From Spirodela intermedia (Eukaryota; Streptophyta; Magnoliopsida; Alismatales; Araceae): a DNA stretch of 64,000 bases. The DNA lies in the NCBI GenBank assembly GCA_902729315.2, contig LR746272.1, positions 1,867,035 through 1,931,034 on the forward strand. Direction: 5' to 3'. The notes beneath the pieces are model-generated. The model was not told the origin of the DNA. It searched no databases and saw only the letters and a list, made by a program, of their open reading frames with translations. Made by a program: the position numbers and the translations under genes. Position 1 is the first letter of the stretch. Each line of letters starts with the position of its first letter. Positions 1 to 13,386 of this stretch are shown here, piece after piece.

Positions 1-1303
1 AACTGGCTATGACTGTGACTTGCCCATATCTTTAATTTTTTTATCTATTTTTTTAATAACAAACTATACCCAATTTTCGCCGTGGCACAATTAACGTAGA
101 TTAGCATGTTCTTCTTGTTTAAAAATAACGAACAAACCAGTGAATGAAACTCACGCACATTGTTTTCTTTTTCTCGATGATAACCATTCCACGAAGAGCA
201 TCGAAAAGCGGCTTTCATTCATGGGAATTTTAGACTACAAAAAAATGAGAAAGGCGGCTCTCTTTTAGCTTTAAAGGAGCACGTTTCTATCTCATTGGCT
301 GCCCTGGTAGCTCGTTCGAAAGACGTGCTCTCAACCCTCAATAAAATAAAGACTGATTGTTGCTCCCATTGCTCGTAAAGGGAGTCGCAAGAAAGCCTTT
401 TTGGATAGCCATCCGGGGGAAGCCACAGAGTTGGCATCTCCCCATTGCTCATAGCCCGCACAGTAAAGCCGCACTAAGAGGGATAAACCATGGGACGGCA
501 ACTCCAAGAACCACCCGATCATCTTTCTTGTCTGCCGCATCGTCTTGATCGTCTATTATTTCGGTTCTCCTGACTGGAAAACATATTTCAATCACTTCTC
601 CCGTTGGAGACGAAGAGTTCACACCTTTCCGAGAGAGAGTATTACTATCCTATGGACCCCTCACAAAAAGGGTTGTCAAATGGCCCAGATAAGCCTGCAC
701 CTGGCTCGGCTTTTTGCGTTCACCTGACCGGCTGGGCCCATATCAAGGCAGGGCTTGGACTTTGACAGGGTCTAGCCCAGAAGTTGGGGACTGTTTTCTC
801 TTGCCACATGGTTGTCCCATTATCACTTCACGTGGCGGCTTGTCTCCGTCCGTCTCTCTGCAGTGAATATAGAGAGCTGAGCTAATCCTATCGAGGGCTT
901 TCTTGGGGGCTAACCCCGGTCGGGGCGAGTAAAAGTTGGCAAAGGTTGAACTGGAGTTTTCTTCTTCGGCCCGGCCCGCTGACAACAAATTATCGCGTTA
1001 GAGCAATTTGAGAATCACACCGATAATCTGAGACAAGTAGCTCAATACGGTAAAAATGTCATTCTTCCGGGAGAATCAGGGACAGGACAACATCTGATTA
1101 TCCTCTGTAACTCTCTTCCGTCTCGGACTCTTATTCGGGGAATGACGCAGCTCAGCCAAGAAGAAAAAACTTACAAACGATACAGTACGCAGTCCCGGAG
1201 GGTAAATAAGATGGGGAGAACCAGACGGAAGAGAGGACAAAACCGGAGAAGGAAAATCAAAATGGCTGACAACTCTATCCATGGATGGAGGGAGAGGAGT
1301 TGC
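1..1303. other. Intergenic, downstream of the P450
   Basis: No gene is supported here. Open frames are short, overlap on both strands and match no family I recognise. The first 250 bases are AT-rich; about 700-1000 is more GC-rich with GGCCC-type words. The stretch next to 1303 should carry the 3' UTR of the minus-strand P450, but I see no clear polyadenylation signal. Confidence 0.5.
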
Positions 1304-3743
1304 TCAGAGTCGCAGAGGTTTCAGCTTGACCAGGACCCCATGTTTAGGCTTGAGGGTGAGGACGTTGACTGGCGCGTGCCGGTAGTTCGGCGAGATGGTG
1401 AAGCTGAAGTGGGACAGTAGCATGGCGAGGATGATCTTGGCCTCCATCAATGCGAAGGACTGCCCGATGCAGTTGCGTGGGCCCGCAGCGAAAGGCATGA
1501 AGTGTCGGAGCTGCGAGAAGGGCTTCCCGGCGAAGCGCTCCGGGTTGAACTCGTTCACGTCCTTCCCCCATAGCTCCTCGCTGTGGTGGATCGCCAGGAC
1601 AGGTATCCATATTGAGAGTCCCTTGGGAATGTGGAGGTCGCCCAGCTTGATGTCCTCAAAAACCATCCTCGGCAGGAGCGACGCCGGCGGGTACAGCCGC
1701 AGCGACTCGTTGATCACCATGTTCAGCTGCGACCAGAAGCATCAAATTCTTATTAACGCCGTTTCTGTCAGTGGGTTCTTCAGTGACATGCGCAGCTTTC
1801 TATCCTGGCCGCAGAAACGCGCCGATTTGACGTCTCGCCAGCCACCAGTGGAACTAACAGTGAATATGTGAGCGTCCCGTGTCCCTCCCCATTCACCATC
1901 GCCCACCACCTTCTTCTCTACCTCCAGAAAGTTCACCTTCTCTGGGAGGAAGAGGATAGATAGCCATGGCGGCGGTGGATAAAGGGTAACGGGCGAGGAA
2001 GGGCAGAGTTTTATATTCTCCAGCCTTTCTCGGATATCAACCGTGAACAAGGTGGTGGTATCTAGCTGTGGCCAACACTCCTTCCCCTCTCCCCCCCCAT
2101 TAAACAAGAAACGAGGAGCTCGTCGTCTTCGATGATGGAAATATTTTATACTGTACTGATTTTCGAGTGCAACTACTGTAATAAACTCTGTCGCCCACAG
2201 AGGAAGGACACCTGTCCAACGAATCGCCCCTCCGACGAGCAGAATCCTCACTTGCCCATTCTGGAACTGGCGTTACGGAAATGAAGAAGAAGATGATCCT
2301 GCCGTCGGATCGGAAAGATCTAATCATAATCAAATATCAATGGTGTGGATTCAAAGACCTACCAGGGGGAGCTTGGAGAAGTGGTCAGTGGAGGGGGATG
2401 CGCCGCCGCAGACGCTAAGCACCTCTGCGCGGACCTTTTCCTGCCACTTGGGATTGGTAGCGAGGAGCATCACGGTCCAGGTGAGGAGAAGTGCCGTGGT
2501 CTCGTGGCCGGCGAAGAAGAAGGTCTTGCACTCGTCCATGAGGAGTTGGAGGGTGAAGCTGAAGCCGTCCCTCTTTTTCTGACTCTCCGCTAGCAACATC
2601 CCCAGCAGATCGTTCCCGTACGAGGAGGTTCTCCCCACCTCCACACATTCCCTCCGGCTCTGTACGATCTCCATCATCAGCCTTTCCACCTCCATCTTCA
2701 AGTTCTTGATCTCCCTCCTGAACTTGCTAGGAAAGAACCTGTCTCACCCATTGATCACTGGCCGTCGTTATTCCCGTCCCAACACAGTGTACGAAGAAAG
2801 ACGAGTTTAGAAATGAGAAACGGAGACTCACCGGCTGCCGGGGAAGCACAAATGACGGCTCGATTGAGCCGTGAGGGCCTGCAAGCAGGTGAGGAGGTGG
2901 AATATCTTCTTCCCCTTCTCGTAGCTGCTGTCGAACTCCGTCCGCGCGATGATATCCCCAGTGAGCTGAGTCAGGTACCCACCGATCTCCACCTCACTGA
3001 GTCCCGACTCGGCCGCCACATGCAGGGCCTCGATCGTCTTCTTGGTGCACTCCACCATGTACCCCACATGGCTCTGCTCATCCCGAAGTTAGAAAGTGAA
3101 GCCCTTCTGTGGAGAAGCCGTGGGAAGTAATAATCTACTAGTAAGTTACCTTTAGCTTGTCGCCCATGAACGCCGGGGCTACGATATGGCGTTGGTGGAA
3201 CCAGTCGTCACCGTTGGCCATCAGCAGCCCCCGGCCAATAAAGTGTTTCGAACCTTGCTGCTGCAGCCACGACTTGCCAGAGGCGTGGGTGTACTTCGAC
3301 GACAGCAGCTCCTTTATCATCTCCGTCTCCGTCAGACACATCCTCGGCTCGCTCCCGTACCAGAAAATAAACCTCTTCCCTGACCAACCAAAACCCCATC
3401 TCTCGTTAATTGTTGATAAAGAAGAACAGGAAGGGCAAGGAGATGAAGATCAACACATTTTTCTACCATATTGTTTGGACCAGAGAACGTAGTGGGGGAG
3501 AAGGCGGCCGACGATGTCGTGATCAACGGAGGTCATGTTGCTGGAGGTCGTCTTGGAGAGGAGGGCGGCCACGTCGAGGAGGTTCCCGACGAGGAAGCGG
3601 GGCTCCGGGCCGCGGACTCCCTGGTTTGCCATGACCCTCTTGATCCTCCTTGGGGTGACGTAGTAGCAGGAAATGGTTACCCATGCCACCCTGAGGAAGA
3701 AGACGAGGAAGGTGGAGGTCGCGAGGATAGTTACGAGACCCAT
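1304..3743 (-). CDS. CYP735A: Cytochrome P450, CYP735A-type cytokinin trans-hydroxylase
   Basis: Predicted to hydroxylate isopentenyladenine-type cytokinin nucleotides to trans-zeatin forms at the ER membrane (known of CYP735A, CYP72 clan). Exons in transcript order: 3743-3467, 3379-3150, 3073-2832, 2738-2363, 1726-1304. All introns are GT-AG and the joined frame gives 515 aa plus stop, the usual family length. An N-terminal hydrophobic anchor (residues about 2-25) is followed by TPRRIKRVM and HDIVGRLLPHYVLWSKQYG. The I-helix AGHETT is at 326-331, ESLR (ExxR) at 382-385, PERF near 437-440, and the heme loop FAAGPRNCIG has Cys461. The start at 3743 is preferred over an in-frame ATG at 3842 because that ATG lies upstream of the TATA box. 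The gene looks intact. CYP714 or CYP72 relatives are the alternative, but GKSWLQQQGSKHFIGRGLLMANG is strongly CYP735A-like. Confidence 0.9.
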
Positions 3744-3808
3744 TTGACACTTGGAAAGGCCGAAGCACAGGAGCCTGTCTTCTGCTAACCTCGCCTCCTC
3801 CTCCCATC

Positions 3809-3816
3809 TATTTATA
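3809..3816 (-). promoter_or_regulatory. TATA box of the P450 gene
   Basis: Read on the minus strand this is TATAAATA inside GGTCTATAAATAGATGGG. It lies 66 bp upstream of the chosen ATG, which predicts a 5' UTR of roughly 35-40 nt. It supports the start at 3743. Confidence 0.7.
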
Positions 3817-6800
3817 GACCAAGGGATGAGTCCCATCTCCAACCCTAGGGATAGAAACTCTTTTCAATCTTTAATTAAGATTAAGTCTAACCTAATCTTG
3901 CAGGCGATACAAAAATATTATAACCGTCTAAGCTGAGATATTCCTAGATTATATTAACTCCTTCACGGTTGGGCAAATAGGTGACGAGTTGGGTCGATAA
4001 AGCACGGATTAACCAAGGTAATTATGCCTAAATTCTGGATTAAGAAGGAGATGAATGCCCGGAAGAGGATGATCTAAACCTAACGTGTGGAGGCCAGGCT
4101 ATTCCAGCGAAACGTGACGAGAGACGATGCAGCTTGGGGTGGGGGGACGGCTGGCAGGGTCCTTCACCGCGAGATTGGTACCTCCGTGTGAGGAAGTAGC
4201 TATAATGAAGCATCCTTCCGAGCTGATTCAGGAGATCTCGAGGAATTACTGCTCGTTCCACATCTTCGCAAATTTGAATCTTCTAAACAATGAGCCTTTT
4301 AAACGCTCGTGGCTGTGACTGTCTCCTCTGAGCACGAAGGGCACCTCGGCATGTGCTTTTTTTGGCTTTGTCACTAAAAATTCAATTCCGAAGAAAAAAA
4401 TACTTCCGATATAACTTACTGAAATCTTTATCGAAATTATGTCAGAATTCAATGTCTCGTGTCCTTTTTTCTAATATGTAACTACTATAGATCACAGTTA
4501 TCACACACCTCTCTCTCTCTCTCTCTCTCAAACAGGTACAGAAAGGTTGGAGAATCCTGGGTTGGACGGTAATCAATAAGAGTCGTTTTTTTTACCTCCT
4601 TTTTCTGGCCTTGAGTTGAACCTTAACCTCAAGAAAGATGCTCAAACTAATGCTAGAAATACCAAGAACTAAGATCATCTTGTCCTTCAAGCGCCACTAT
4701 TATTTCTAGGCTAGATATATTACCATTTATAAAATCAACGACCCTTTCAAAATTATAGGTGTTAAAGAAAAAATTATGAAACAACGACGAATTTTTTTCA
4801 TTAATGAATATCCACTTAACTTTCACCAGAAATCAATTGCATGGAATCTTATGAAGATGATAGTAGCTTACACCAAAGAGTCGTTTCGGAACCTTCATAT
4901 GGTTTTGTCGTGAAGCCTTGCATGATAAAGTATGTCTCGAAAATGTTTTATCAACTAGCCAATATCGGTTTCAATCTCCAATTTACCTGTTTTTTTATAT
5001 TTTGAAATTAAGTAAAATATGAGCCAATGTTTAAGAAGTATATGGTAGTGTCTCTTAAAATCCACATTTTTTCCTTAATTATGATATTTTCCATCAAAGA
5101 GTAAAGATATCTCAGAAATGTTTTTATTAGTATTAATTATCATGCAATTCTAGTTTTTTGACGTTTAATATCAGTGAAAACATGATTCTGTATACTCTTC
5201 ACTTATTAAAGAGGGCAAAATGTCATATATAGGCGAAGTTGGGTAACTTTTACTGGATAAAAGCTATCCATGCTTACCAACGTTCTCTTTCATGCTCTTC
5301 CACAGGATCATCTGATGACGCAAGTTACATTATAAAATCGTTCTCATTCAGGATCATCATTTGACTCTTAAAATAGTCTAGAGAAGTATAAATACGTAGG
5401 TTCACGATTTACAAGTCTCAGCACTGATTAATCTGATCATTAAAAGTGCTCTCCTTAACGCTTAATTCGCTTCCATACGTAGATATTAAAAAAAATCATC
5501 AAATAAAATATTATATGACTTATCTTGACTTTGAGAATTCTTAGAGTCCATTAAGACTAGTTAACCAAAATATCAGGAGTATCATCAATCAAATGTCATT
5601 TCACAAAAGTGGGATAAGTTCTCTTTAAAGTAGTGATTAGTATACATTACCGGTCGACTGGAAAGATAAGAGCAGGAAAAGACGCATTGGTGCTTGTTCT
5701 AAGTTAAACAATCATTACTTTAGGTTAAATCACGGGAATAATTCACGTGACATTGTTCAAAGTTTGTCAATACAATATTCAATAGTATGGCATCGTGTCA
5801 ATGGGGTGGCGAATTTTTTGTTGACCTGGGATAGATTGCAGCCGAGAAACTCCTCTCGGTTAGGCCAGGAATATTCGTCAACATATAAGCTGTTACATGA
5901 TACTCAGATTTAGAATGAAAGAATAACGATTGGGCTAAATTTCAGAGATAAAATGAAAAAAAAAAACAAGTATGACCAAGGCGCACGGAGGGCAAGGCCG
6001 CAGGTTCTTCTATTGGAACTCTGTAATCTTCATCTCTTTTCCATTTATGGTGCATAGTCCCCTCTTACAAAATAGTCATTTGAATATTTTTACTGCTAAA
6101 AAGCGGCTATGGAAACCATTGCCCTATTCATATTCCTGTACAAATAGCTGGAAATAAATCCTCCAATACCTAGTTCTTTTATCACTTCATATAAAAATAA
6201 AAAATCAGAACGGTCGTATCCAATCACAATGGGAAAGGTAAAGCCTCATAATCCTACCTCGCTAGAAAGAATTTGAAATACCGGTAGTTTTGAGAATCTA
6301 TCAATGCGTTAAAATAAATAGCATTCAACATAAATCTCAATAGTCTTCCTCTATTTATTATGCGTTCTATATTAGCATAAAAATATTTTTTATTTTTTTC
6401 AAGTTTAATAGTCTTCCTCTATCCTTTTAAATGAAAATTAAAATAAATAGCTCTCAACAGAAATTTCAATAAAAGTTTTTAGGCTAAAGTACTTTGCAAT
6501 GTCTAGAAGATCAATAATCATGACCAACAATTTTCTTACTATTAACCTTCTTGTTGTTACATGAATATTTCTCTTGTTTTACTTCAATAAGTGCATATTA
6601 AGTTGTCAAGGCAGTAGAAACATTATTGGTGCATTTCACATTTGATTATTTCAAACTTTTATTAAATATCCAGTTCATATTCAACCCCAAAGCTTCTTCT
6701 CATTACATGCTTGGATATCATGGCTACTTTCACATAAATTCAACATAAAGTGGAAATTTAAGTACTAAGAATGATGAAAAGGTACAAGCTAAGAAGAAAA

Positions 6801-9800
6801 GCCCACACAACCTCTAGTTACTATAGCCTTAAGCTCTTCTTGTAATATTATGTTAAAAAATGTCATAATGGAAAATAATTGTTGATCATATTTGCCTATT
6901 CTTAGATGTTATCATAAGAAGTCTTTGACCTCCCAATTTTTTTGCCAACATGCTAACATTAAGCACACAAAAAATGATCTTTTATAGTCATGATAATATT
7001 CGAAGTAAGCTTAGTTTACCCAAACAAGGCAATCTCCATTAGAAATCTTAATAATTTTTTCCGCATTTTTCGGATATGGATAAAATGATTTTAAATTGAT
7101 GAGACTAATAAGCCAATCTTTTTCTTTATCCCATTTAGAAGCAAATTATTTATTACATCTTTATCCTTGCATATCTTAATCACTTTATGGCCTTGTTCCC
7201 TACTTTTCACACAATGAATCAGAAAGAATAGTTTATCAAACATAGAAGATATACTTTATATTTTATGCTCACTGGAAAGGCCATAGTCCATCACATACAA
7301 GTGGGTATTCAAAAATAATAATATGCCTAAATAAAAAGTGGATAAATTCTGCATGTCCATTGGCAAGTCAACCTCCCCTTTATCGTGCACATACCAGCTG
7401 AACGCCATCCTGATGAATAATAAAGGTTGGAACTGAATAAGATGTTTACAAGAGTCACATAGATGGGAAAGTACTTCGTTTCATTGGCCTTTAGACGTTA
7501 TTTCCTTTATTTATTTTGCTAATAAAAGAGAATGATGAATATGGCAAAGATAGTGACACAAGAAATGTTTGATTACAAAATATACTCTACCAATTTTAAT
7601 GTAAAATCTATACTTTTGATACTCACACAAAATCAATAAAAAATCATATATTATGTATTTTTTGTACATAAAATACATTTCAATTCAAGTGATGTTTCAT
7701 TTATGTGTAGGGATGAGGGAAGTGGAATTAAGTTGAAATGAGGCTATAAAGTAGAAAATGGAATTTACCTTAATTTATGATCAATAAATTAGACCATAGT
7801 GTACATAATTAGCATACCTATGACAGTCAAATGAAGGTAATGATATTCACTATTTGAGGTAAAGAGAAAATTGTTTACTTAAATTTCTGATAAATATTTC
7901 TGATGATATTTGAAACAAAGTTTATGGAATTTTAGATAAATCATACATTCATTGTAAAAAAATTATTACTACCAATGTCTAGCAACGAAAGTTGCAAGAT
8001 TGCATTCCTTATAATTTACCATTTAATTTTGAAATACCTTTAGGCCTTAAAGCATGCATAGTTGAAAGGGCACTTTTTGCCCTCCACCAATGGTTGTCAG
8101 CACTTCTGCTATCCAACAAGACATCACATTGGAAACAAGGTCCTACACCATATCCACACTATGTTTCTTCAAAAAAATAAAAAAAACATCAATATGGATA
8201 AAATATTGATCAGAAAAAATTGATGATAATTTTCACATCACACATTTTGATGAGTATCACATGTAAATCATCAGAGATCTAATTTCACAAGATTCAGTAA
8301 AGTGTTGACGAATACCTCAACTCTTGCTGTAGCATTACACCCAACATAATTAATACACATGGATAATTGTCATGTGCGCTAATTCAAAATAAAGAGATTT
8401 ATAAATCTGTGGAACGAAGTTGGCATTGATAGATACGTCTATAAGACTTTATGATTATGAAGATGGTGAGCTTGAAGATCAGGTCCTTTATCTTTGCCTT
8501 TTTTGGCTCGAAGTTTCATTTTATTCATCTATTATTCGTGGTTCTGCCAAGAAAATAACGGCACGCAAAAACCCACGCTCATTCATTTCTTCTTAGATGC
8601 AATGGAAATCATGGCACTCCCTCAAATTAAAGAGTTAAGGGAGACGTCCCTTCCTTTTATCCCCGTTCACAGTGGGCCCATGCCATAGTGGTACAATTTG
8701 TTTTTTCACATGAAACAAGGTTTAGAGGCAGATAATATATTTTTTCATAAAGGATGTTTCCAGCTATGATTAGCACACAGAAAAGCAGAGATCTGACTAT
8801 TCAAGCACAAGCCTCTAACAGCTTGTCTTCTTATTAGATTGGAGGCCCATCGATTGGCTGAATCAGATGGATCAATGGGCCCTTCTTGAGCTGGTTCCTT
8901 TGTTAATAGCAGGCACAAACCTTTTGTGCAGATAAACACGTTGCGGACGATCAGGTCCCTTACCAGTGTTTATCAAAATAATGAGAGGAGAGACGTCAGG
9001 GTGAGTAGCTCTTCACTCAGAGAATCATACGGGAAACTTCATTGTCTTGTCAGGAGGATTTGTTTTCCTTCCGGGTAACAGAGGATGTTTTACCATACAG
9101 TGCAAGGCACTCGCAGAGAGATACTGATGAGAACAGGCCCTGGCTAAAGGTTATTTCAGACATTGATTGGACAGGACGCGAGATTATATCACTCTCAGAC
9201 GACTCCCCCAGTGGTGATTTGGCCTCATTATGTCGGAACAAACGAGCATCTATTCGTGTTCCCAGCTTAGGATTTAGTCCCATATCGAATGAGATTATTC
9301 CATCCTGCTCGCTCCTGTTGAAGCCTTTGTTTATTCGCTTTATTATTTTTAATTTAATCGTAATATTGTCTATGGACAACACATAATGTACCAGACAGTG
9401 ATGCATTTAATATAGGTTTTAAAGTATTTAAAGAGGAACATTCTCTTTGGGTTTATGTTATCGATATTTTTGCAGATGAACGAGGGGAAAACAGTCACGG
9501 AGATCTAAGATTAGAATACTAACCCAAACCCATCTCTTAAGGTTTCCATCTTAGAAACTGTCCCATGAAATCGTCAGTGTTACGTTGAATGGGTATTATT
9601 TGCCAAAACCACTCAGTTGATCTTAAACACTGAATGCGAGTGGTGAAAACCAACGATCTGATAATCTCAAAAGCCTGTTCGAGACCCATTTAAAATCAGT
9701 GAACGAAGAGGACAAAGGAAATTCGGTCACTCTCTGCACACATGCAAAAAGCTTCCTAGAACAACAATGACGAGCCAAAGAGCAGTGTTGTCGGAAGCGG

Positions 9801-10980
9801 ACATTGACGCTGTCGGATAGCGACGAAGAACGTGAGCAGTCTATCACGGACCTCCCTCTCCTCTCCGACAGGGTTTTTCTTGTGCTATGATTGGACGTTG
9901 CGTCGGCGGTCGTCGCTTCTCAGCGGCGGCGGCGGCGGCGCCGCCGCCCCACCCACCCACCCACTCCGGCTATCCTTCCCGAGTGGAATGGCATTCCCCC
10001 GGCACACAGACACATCGAGCGCTTAGAAAACCTACCTTTGCCCCGCAGCAGGATTTTGCCGGCTCTTTCGTCCGCGCTCAACCGTGATATATTACGATAA
10101 AGAGGGAGGGAATCTGGTTGACCGAGACAAAAGCTAGTACACATTGGGAGAAGGCATGGGCGGGCAGCAGGCGGTGCTTTCAAAAAGGATGGTTCTAATC
10201 TGATGATGTGCACTTGTCAGAGCTTTATTTGCCGGAGACCTTTTTGACTACCCCCCGAAACACAAGAAGAAATTGAGCTCTTGACAATATAGAGTTAAGT
10301 CGCCCTCTCTCTCTCTCATTCTCTCTTCTACCTGTCTCTCTCCGCATGCGAGCGTGACACATGAAAAAAAAAAAAAACGCTCTCAGCGGCTCCTTTCGAC
10401 ATCCCACAGGGAAAGTAATTCTCTTTCTTAGACGAGCATAGTCGAAAAGACCGACGGATGGCGAAGTCTGGGAGGGCTCTCTTTTGATCTACATGATGCC
10501 TTCATCACTGTTGGCCATCGTTGCATGCACGAGCGAGGGATCGTCATTGGGATTGCGCTTGTCTCCGAGCACTCACCCCGTCCGTTGACCAGATACTTCA
10601 GAAAACGACGCCCTCCGGCCGAAAACCTACAGATCCGAGAACTGTTCTAAGCTTCTTCGGCGACATCGACAACGACCCGTGGGTCATCCCCAGTTGAACA
10701 GAAGCTCCTGTCTCATTCCGTGAGATGATCTAATACGGCCACTCGACTTTAGACACCCTTTAAAAAGAACACGGGAGAGTCCCTCCCACGTGTAACAGAG
10801 ATCAATTGAGGCGGAGGCCTCAAGCCCTAGCGGCAGAGACGGACGCAGCACTCTGACCTCACTCCCATGCGGACGTCTTCTCACGTCCATTACTATGATC
10901 TACTCCTGCAACCTGTCGGTAACGCGCGATCTCCCCCGTTTCCACTTCATCTTCAGTGGAGAGAGCAGCCTACAAGAAAC
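3817..10980. other. Long AT-rich intergenic region without a supported gene
   Basis: About 7 kb between the P450 promoter and an (AG)n tract. From 4.3 to 9.0 kb the DNA is AT-rich with frequent stops in all frames. A short (CT)n run lies at about 4508-4528. Pieces near 6.9-7.6 kb look like decayed coding DNA on the minus strand (runs of about 20-40 codons broken by stops), but I could not assign a family. A 114-codon plus-strand frame at 9042-9386 overlaps a 118-codon minus-strand frame and neither is recognisable. From about 9.85 kb the base composition turns GC-rich. Confidence 0.5.
9926..9966. repeat. GC-rich (GGC/GCC)n self-complementary tract with CCCA repeats
   Basis: A run of CGG triplets passes through GGCGCC into GCC triplets, making a near-perfect palindrome. 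Tandem CCCA units follow directly. Overlapping small open frames here are by-products of the repeat, not evidence of a gene. Confidence 0.6.
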
Positions 10981-10993
10981 CCCTCGTAGAGTT

Positions 10994-10994
<1 letters not shown>

Positions 10995-11044
<50 letters not shown>
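10995..11044. repeat. (AG)n microsatellite
   Basis: About 25 uninterrupted AG units, one of the longest pure dinucleotide tracts in the window. A second AG-rich tract with interruptions follows at about 11594-11626. No gene start is supported next to them. Confidence 0.9.
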
Positions 11045-11048
<4 letters not shown>

Positions 11049-11894
11049 CCCCTGCAAAGAAAGAGAGAAGAGGCAGAATAAGTAGGGAACTGCGAGCAGC
11101 AATCCGTGATAGAGGATTAACCCATATCTCCGCCGGAGAATCTACGCCGACAGGGTGACGAGAGAAAACCGGTGAAAGCGATGGAATTGTGGATCAATAT
11201 GTGGTCCTCCACTTACGACGGGAGATCCGACGAGGACGACGAGGGGGGCGAGAAGAGACCGATGGGACTGTCGTGAAGGGGGAAGCCAGTCACAGCTGCT
11301 TCAGCTTCCGGCAGGGCTTTGGGTATTGGGTCATACCATCTATCGAATATAATCTGACATATATGTTATACTCGCGATCTTATAATGTTAGAGAGAGAAA
11401 GAAGGCAAAGTCTGAATCTGGGGCAACCGAATATACGTGATGCTACTATGCCCGTGGATTGTTAGAGAGAAAGAGGGCACCTTGTGAACATCGTGCAACC
11501 GGGATGTATGTGATATTGGGACATGTTCAGAGAGTGTGTGAGAGAGAAAGAGGTCACCGATTGTCTGTGGTATTGCTATATGCGAGCCCAGTATTAGAGA
11601 GAGAGAGGGAGAGAGAGAGAGAGAGGAAACCGCCTGGACCTTGTGAAGCTCTCCAGATGCTGCCATCACATCCGAAGCAGGCCTCCAAGTCTCAAAGTGG
11701 GTCAATTGTGTACATCAATGGGCCTTTTTCTCGAATGACAATTGGACCTTTCCCATCTTACTGTGCCAAAAAATATATGTATTTTTTTCATTATTTGCTT
11801 ACCATTTATAGGCACATTAATTTATTTTATTTTATTCTCCCATATTTTTTAAGGCTAATCCAGACCCTTAATTTCCATCTTCGATATATTTTTT

Positions 11895-12345
11895 TGGCCC
11901 AAGAACCGAAAGCCCAAATCCCTTGAATCTGGACCGTTCAATCACCGGAAGAGCTAATATCTCCAATTCTCGTCTCTCTAGTGAAATGGTTGATGCGTTT
12001 CAATTACTTAATGGATCAATAGCCCAAAGCCCCTGGAGGCAGGCTCAGATACGCCTTATATGGGCCTATCTCTCAGCAAAAAATCCCAAGGCCAAAATTC
12101 TCCTTATCTAGGACGCTCAGTAATTGGTTCAGTCAGCCTTTGGTCAAAGAGCCGAAGGCCCAGGCTGTTTTTATTGGGCCCTTTCGGTCCAAGGGTCGAA
12201 GCCCCAAGTTCTTCTTAATGGGCCCATTCGCTCCAAGAGTGGAAGGCCCCAGTTCTTCTTATTGGCCCCCTCCTGGTAGTTTCGGTCCAGGGTTGAAGGC
12301 CCAAATTCTCCTAATCTAGGCCTTTCCAGATTGCTTCCGGTAAAC
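11895..12345. repeat. Degenerate GGCCC-rich tandem repeat
   Basis: Words such as GAAGGCCCA, TTCTTCTTA, TGGGCC and TTCGGTCCA recur in the same order at roughly 50-60 bp spacing. The clearest copies are at about 12137-12330, and weaker copies extend left to 11895. Similar GGCCCA and GGACC words continue at 12560-12730. It may be a remnant of a transposon terminal region or an ancient minisatellite. Confidence 0.5.
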
Positions 12346-12988
12346 TGACTGCAAGGACCTACTGAAATTAGGAATTCGTCCATCTTTCCCTTAATAGAAA
12401 TGTTTTTTTATAATAAAAAACTGTCTTTTTAAAACTAAACTCTTTGCATTTCATAGGTAATAAAATAGTAAAATGTGTCATTAATATTTAAAATATTATT
12501 ATATAAGAAAATCTATGGAAAGTAGGCAAATATGTGAAATTATGCAATTTAAGGAGTCAACGGGCCAAGTGAACCCAGAAGCTCCCTGGCCTGAGGTTTT
12601 TTGGGCTCAGGTCGTGGTCCAAAGGTGGACCAGTGGACCCAATTGGTATTCACTCCTAGGGTCGAGAGTGGACCTAAGCCGATCCTAGCCAGATTCCATT
12701 TTTCGGCCTCTTACCTGTCCCAAGGTAGGTTTTGGGCATTGACACCCTTTTTATAGTATCATGATTTCAGTCAAAACTAATACCATATATTTATATTTTT
12801 TATATTCAAATACTGAAATTTTGGGGGTTGATTTTTAATTTTAATTTTATTTTCATCCTCTAAATTGAATGGAAATTAATACATTTAGTGTGTATGTAGG
12901 ATTATTTAATGATATGCCCCCAAAAATTCGAATTAGGTTTATTCCAATTAAGTTTATATATGGGGATATATTAGTAATTTATGCAAGA

Positions 12989-12997
12989 TATATAAAA
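12989..12997 (+). promoter_or_regulatory. Candidate TATA box upstream of PI4K
   Basis: TATATAAAA lies 390 bp before the PI4K start codon. It is the clearest TATA-like word in this upstream stretch. AT-rich sequence around it makes chance occurrence likely, and a housekeeping gene of this type may not use a TATA box. Confidence 0.25.
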
Positions 12998-13386
12998 ACA
13001 GGTTTCTCATAATGCTTTTGGTTTTGTTTTGATGTCCATATTTGGAAAAAAAGTGCCAGTTACATTATTTTTTCCCCAAAATACAATTACGGGAATGCCA
13101 CTAACCGGTTTGGTCCGGTTCACCCCAACCACCGATCGGGCCGCTGCTGGACCGATCCGGACCGGCCATCCGGCCCCGTCTATTCCGCTGTTTGAATCAG
13201 AGTTGCCCCTCCGATGGGGGAGACCGCTCCGGGGGGAGGGAAGGACGGAGGTGGGATCTGCAGGCTCCTCTGATTCTCCCCGGGCAGGAGAAGGTAGAGG
13301 ACGAGGAAGGTGGCGATGGGGACTGGATGGAGGTAGGAGGAAAGGGGAGGTAGGGATCGTTGGAAATCGTAGACGCATTTGCCGCG

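Noticed and set aside
6900-7600. Possible retroelement coding remnant on the minus strand
   Set aside because: Open runs are short and broken, and no reverse transcriptase, integrase or transposase motif could be identified.
9042-9406. 114-codon plus-strand and 118-codon minus-strand frames
   Set aside because: They overlap almost completely on opposite strands, match nothing recognised and have no promoter or splice context.
9880-10100. Possible small GC-rich gene
   Set aside because: All three plus-strand frames are open only because of CGG/CCA repeats.
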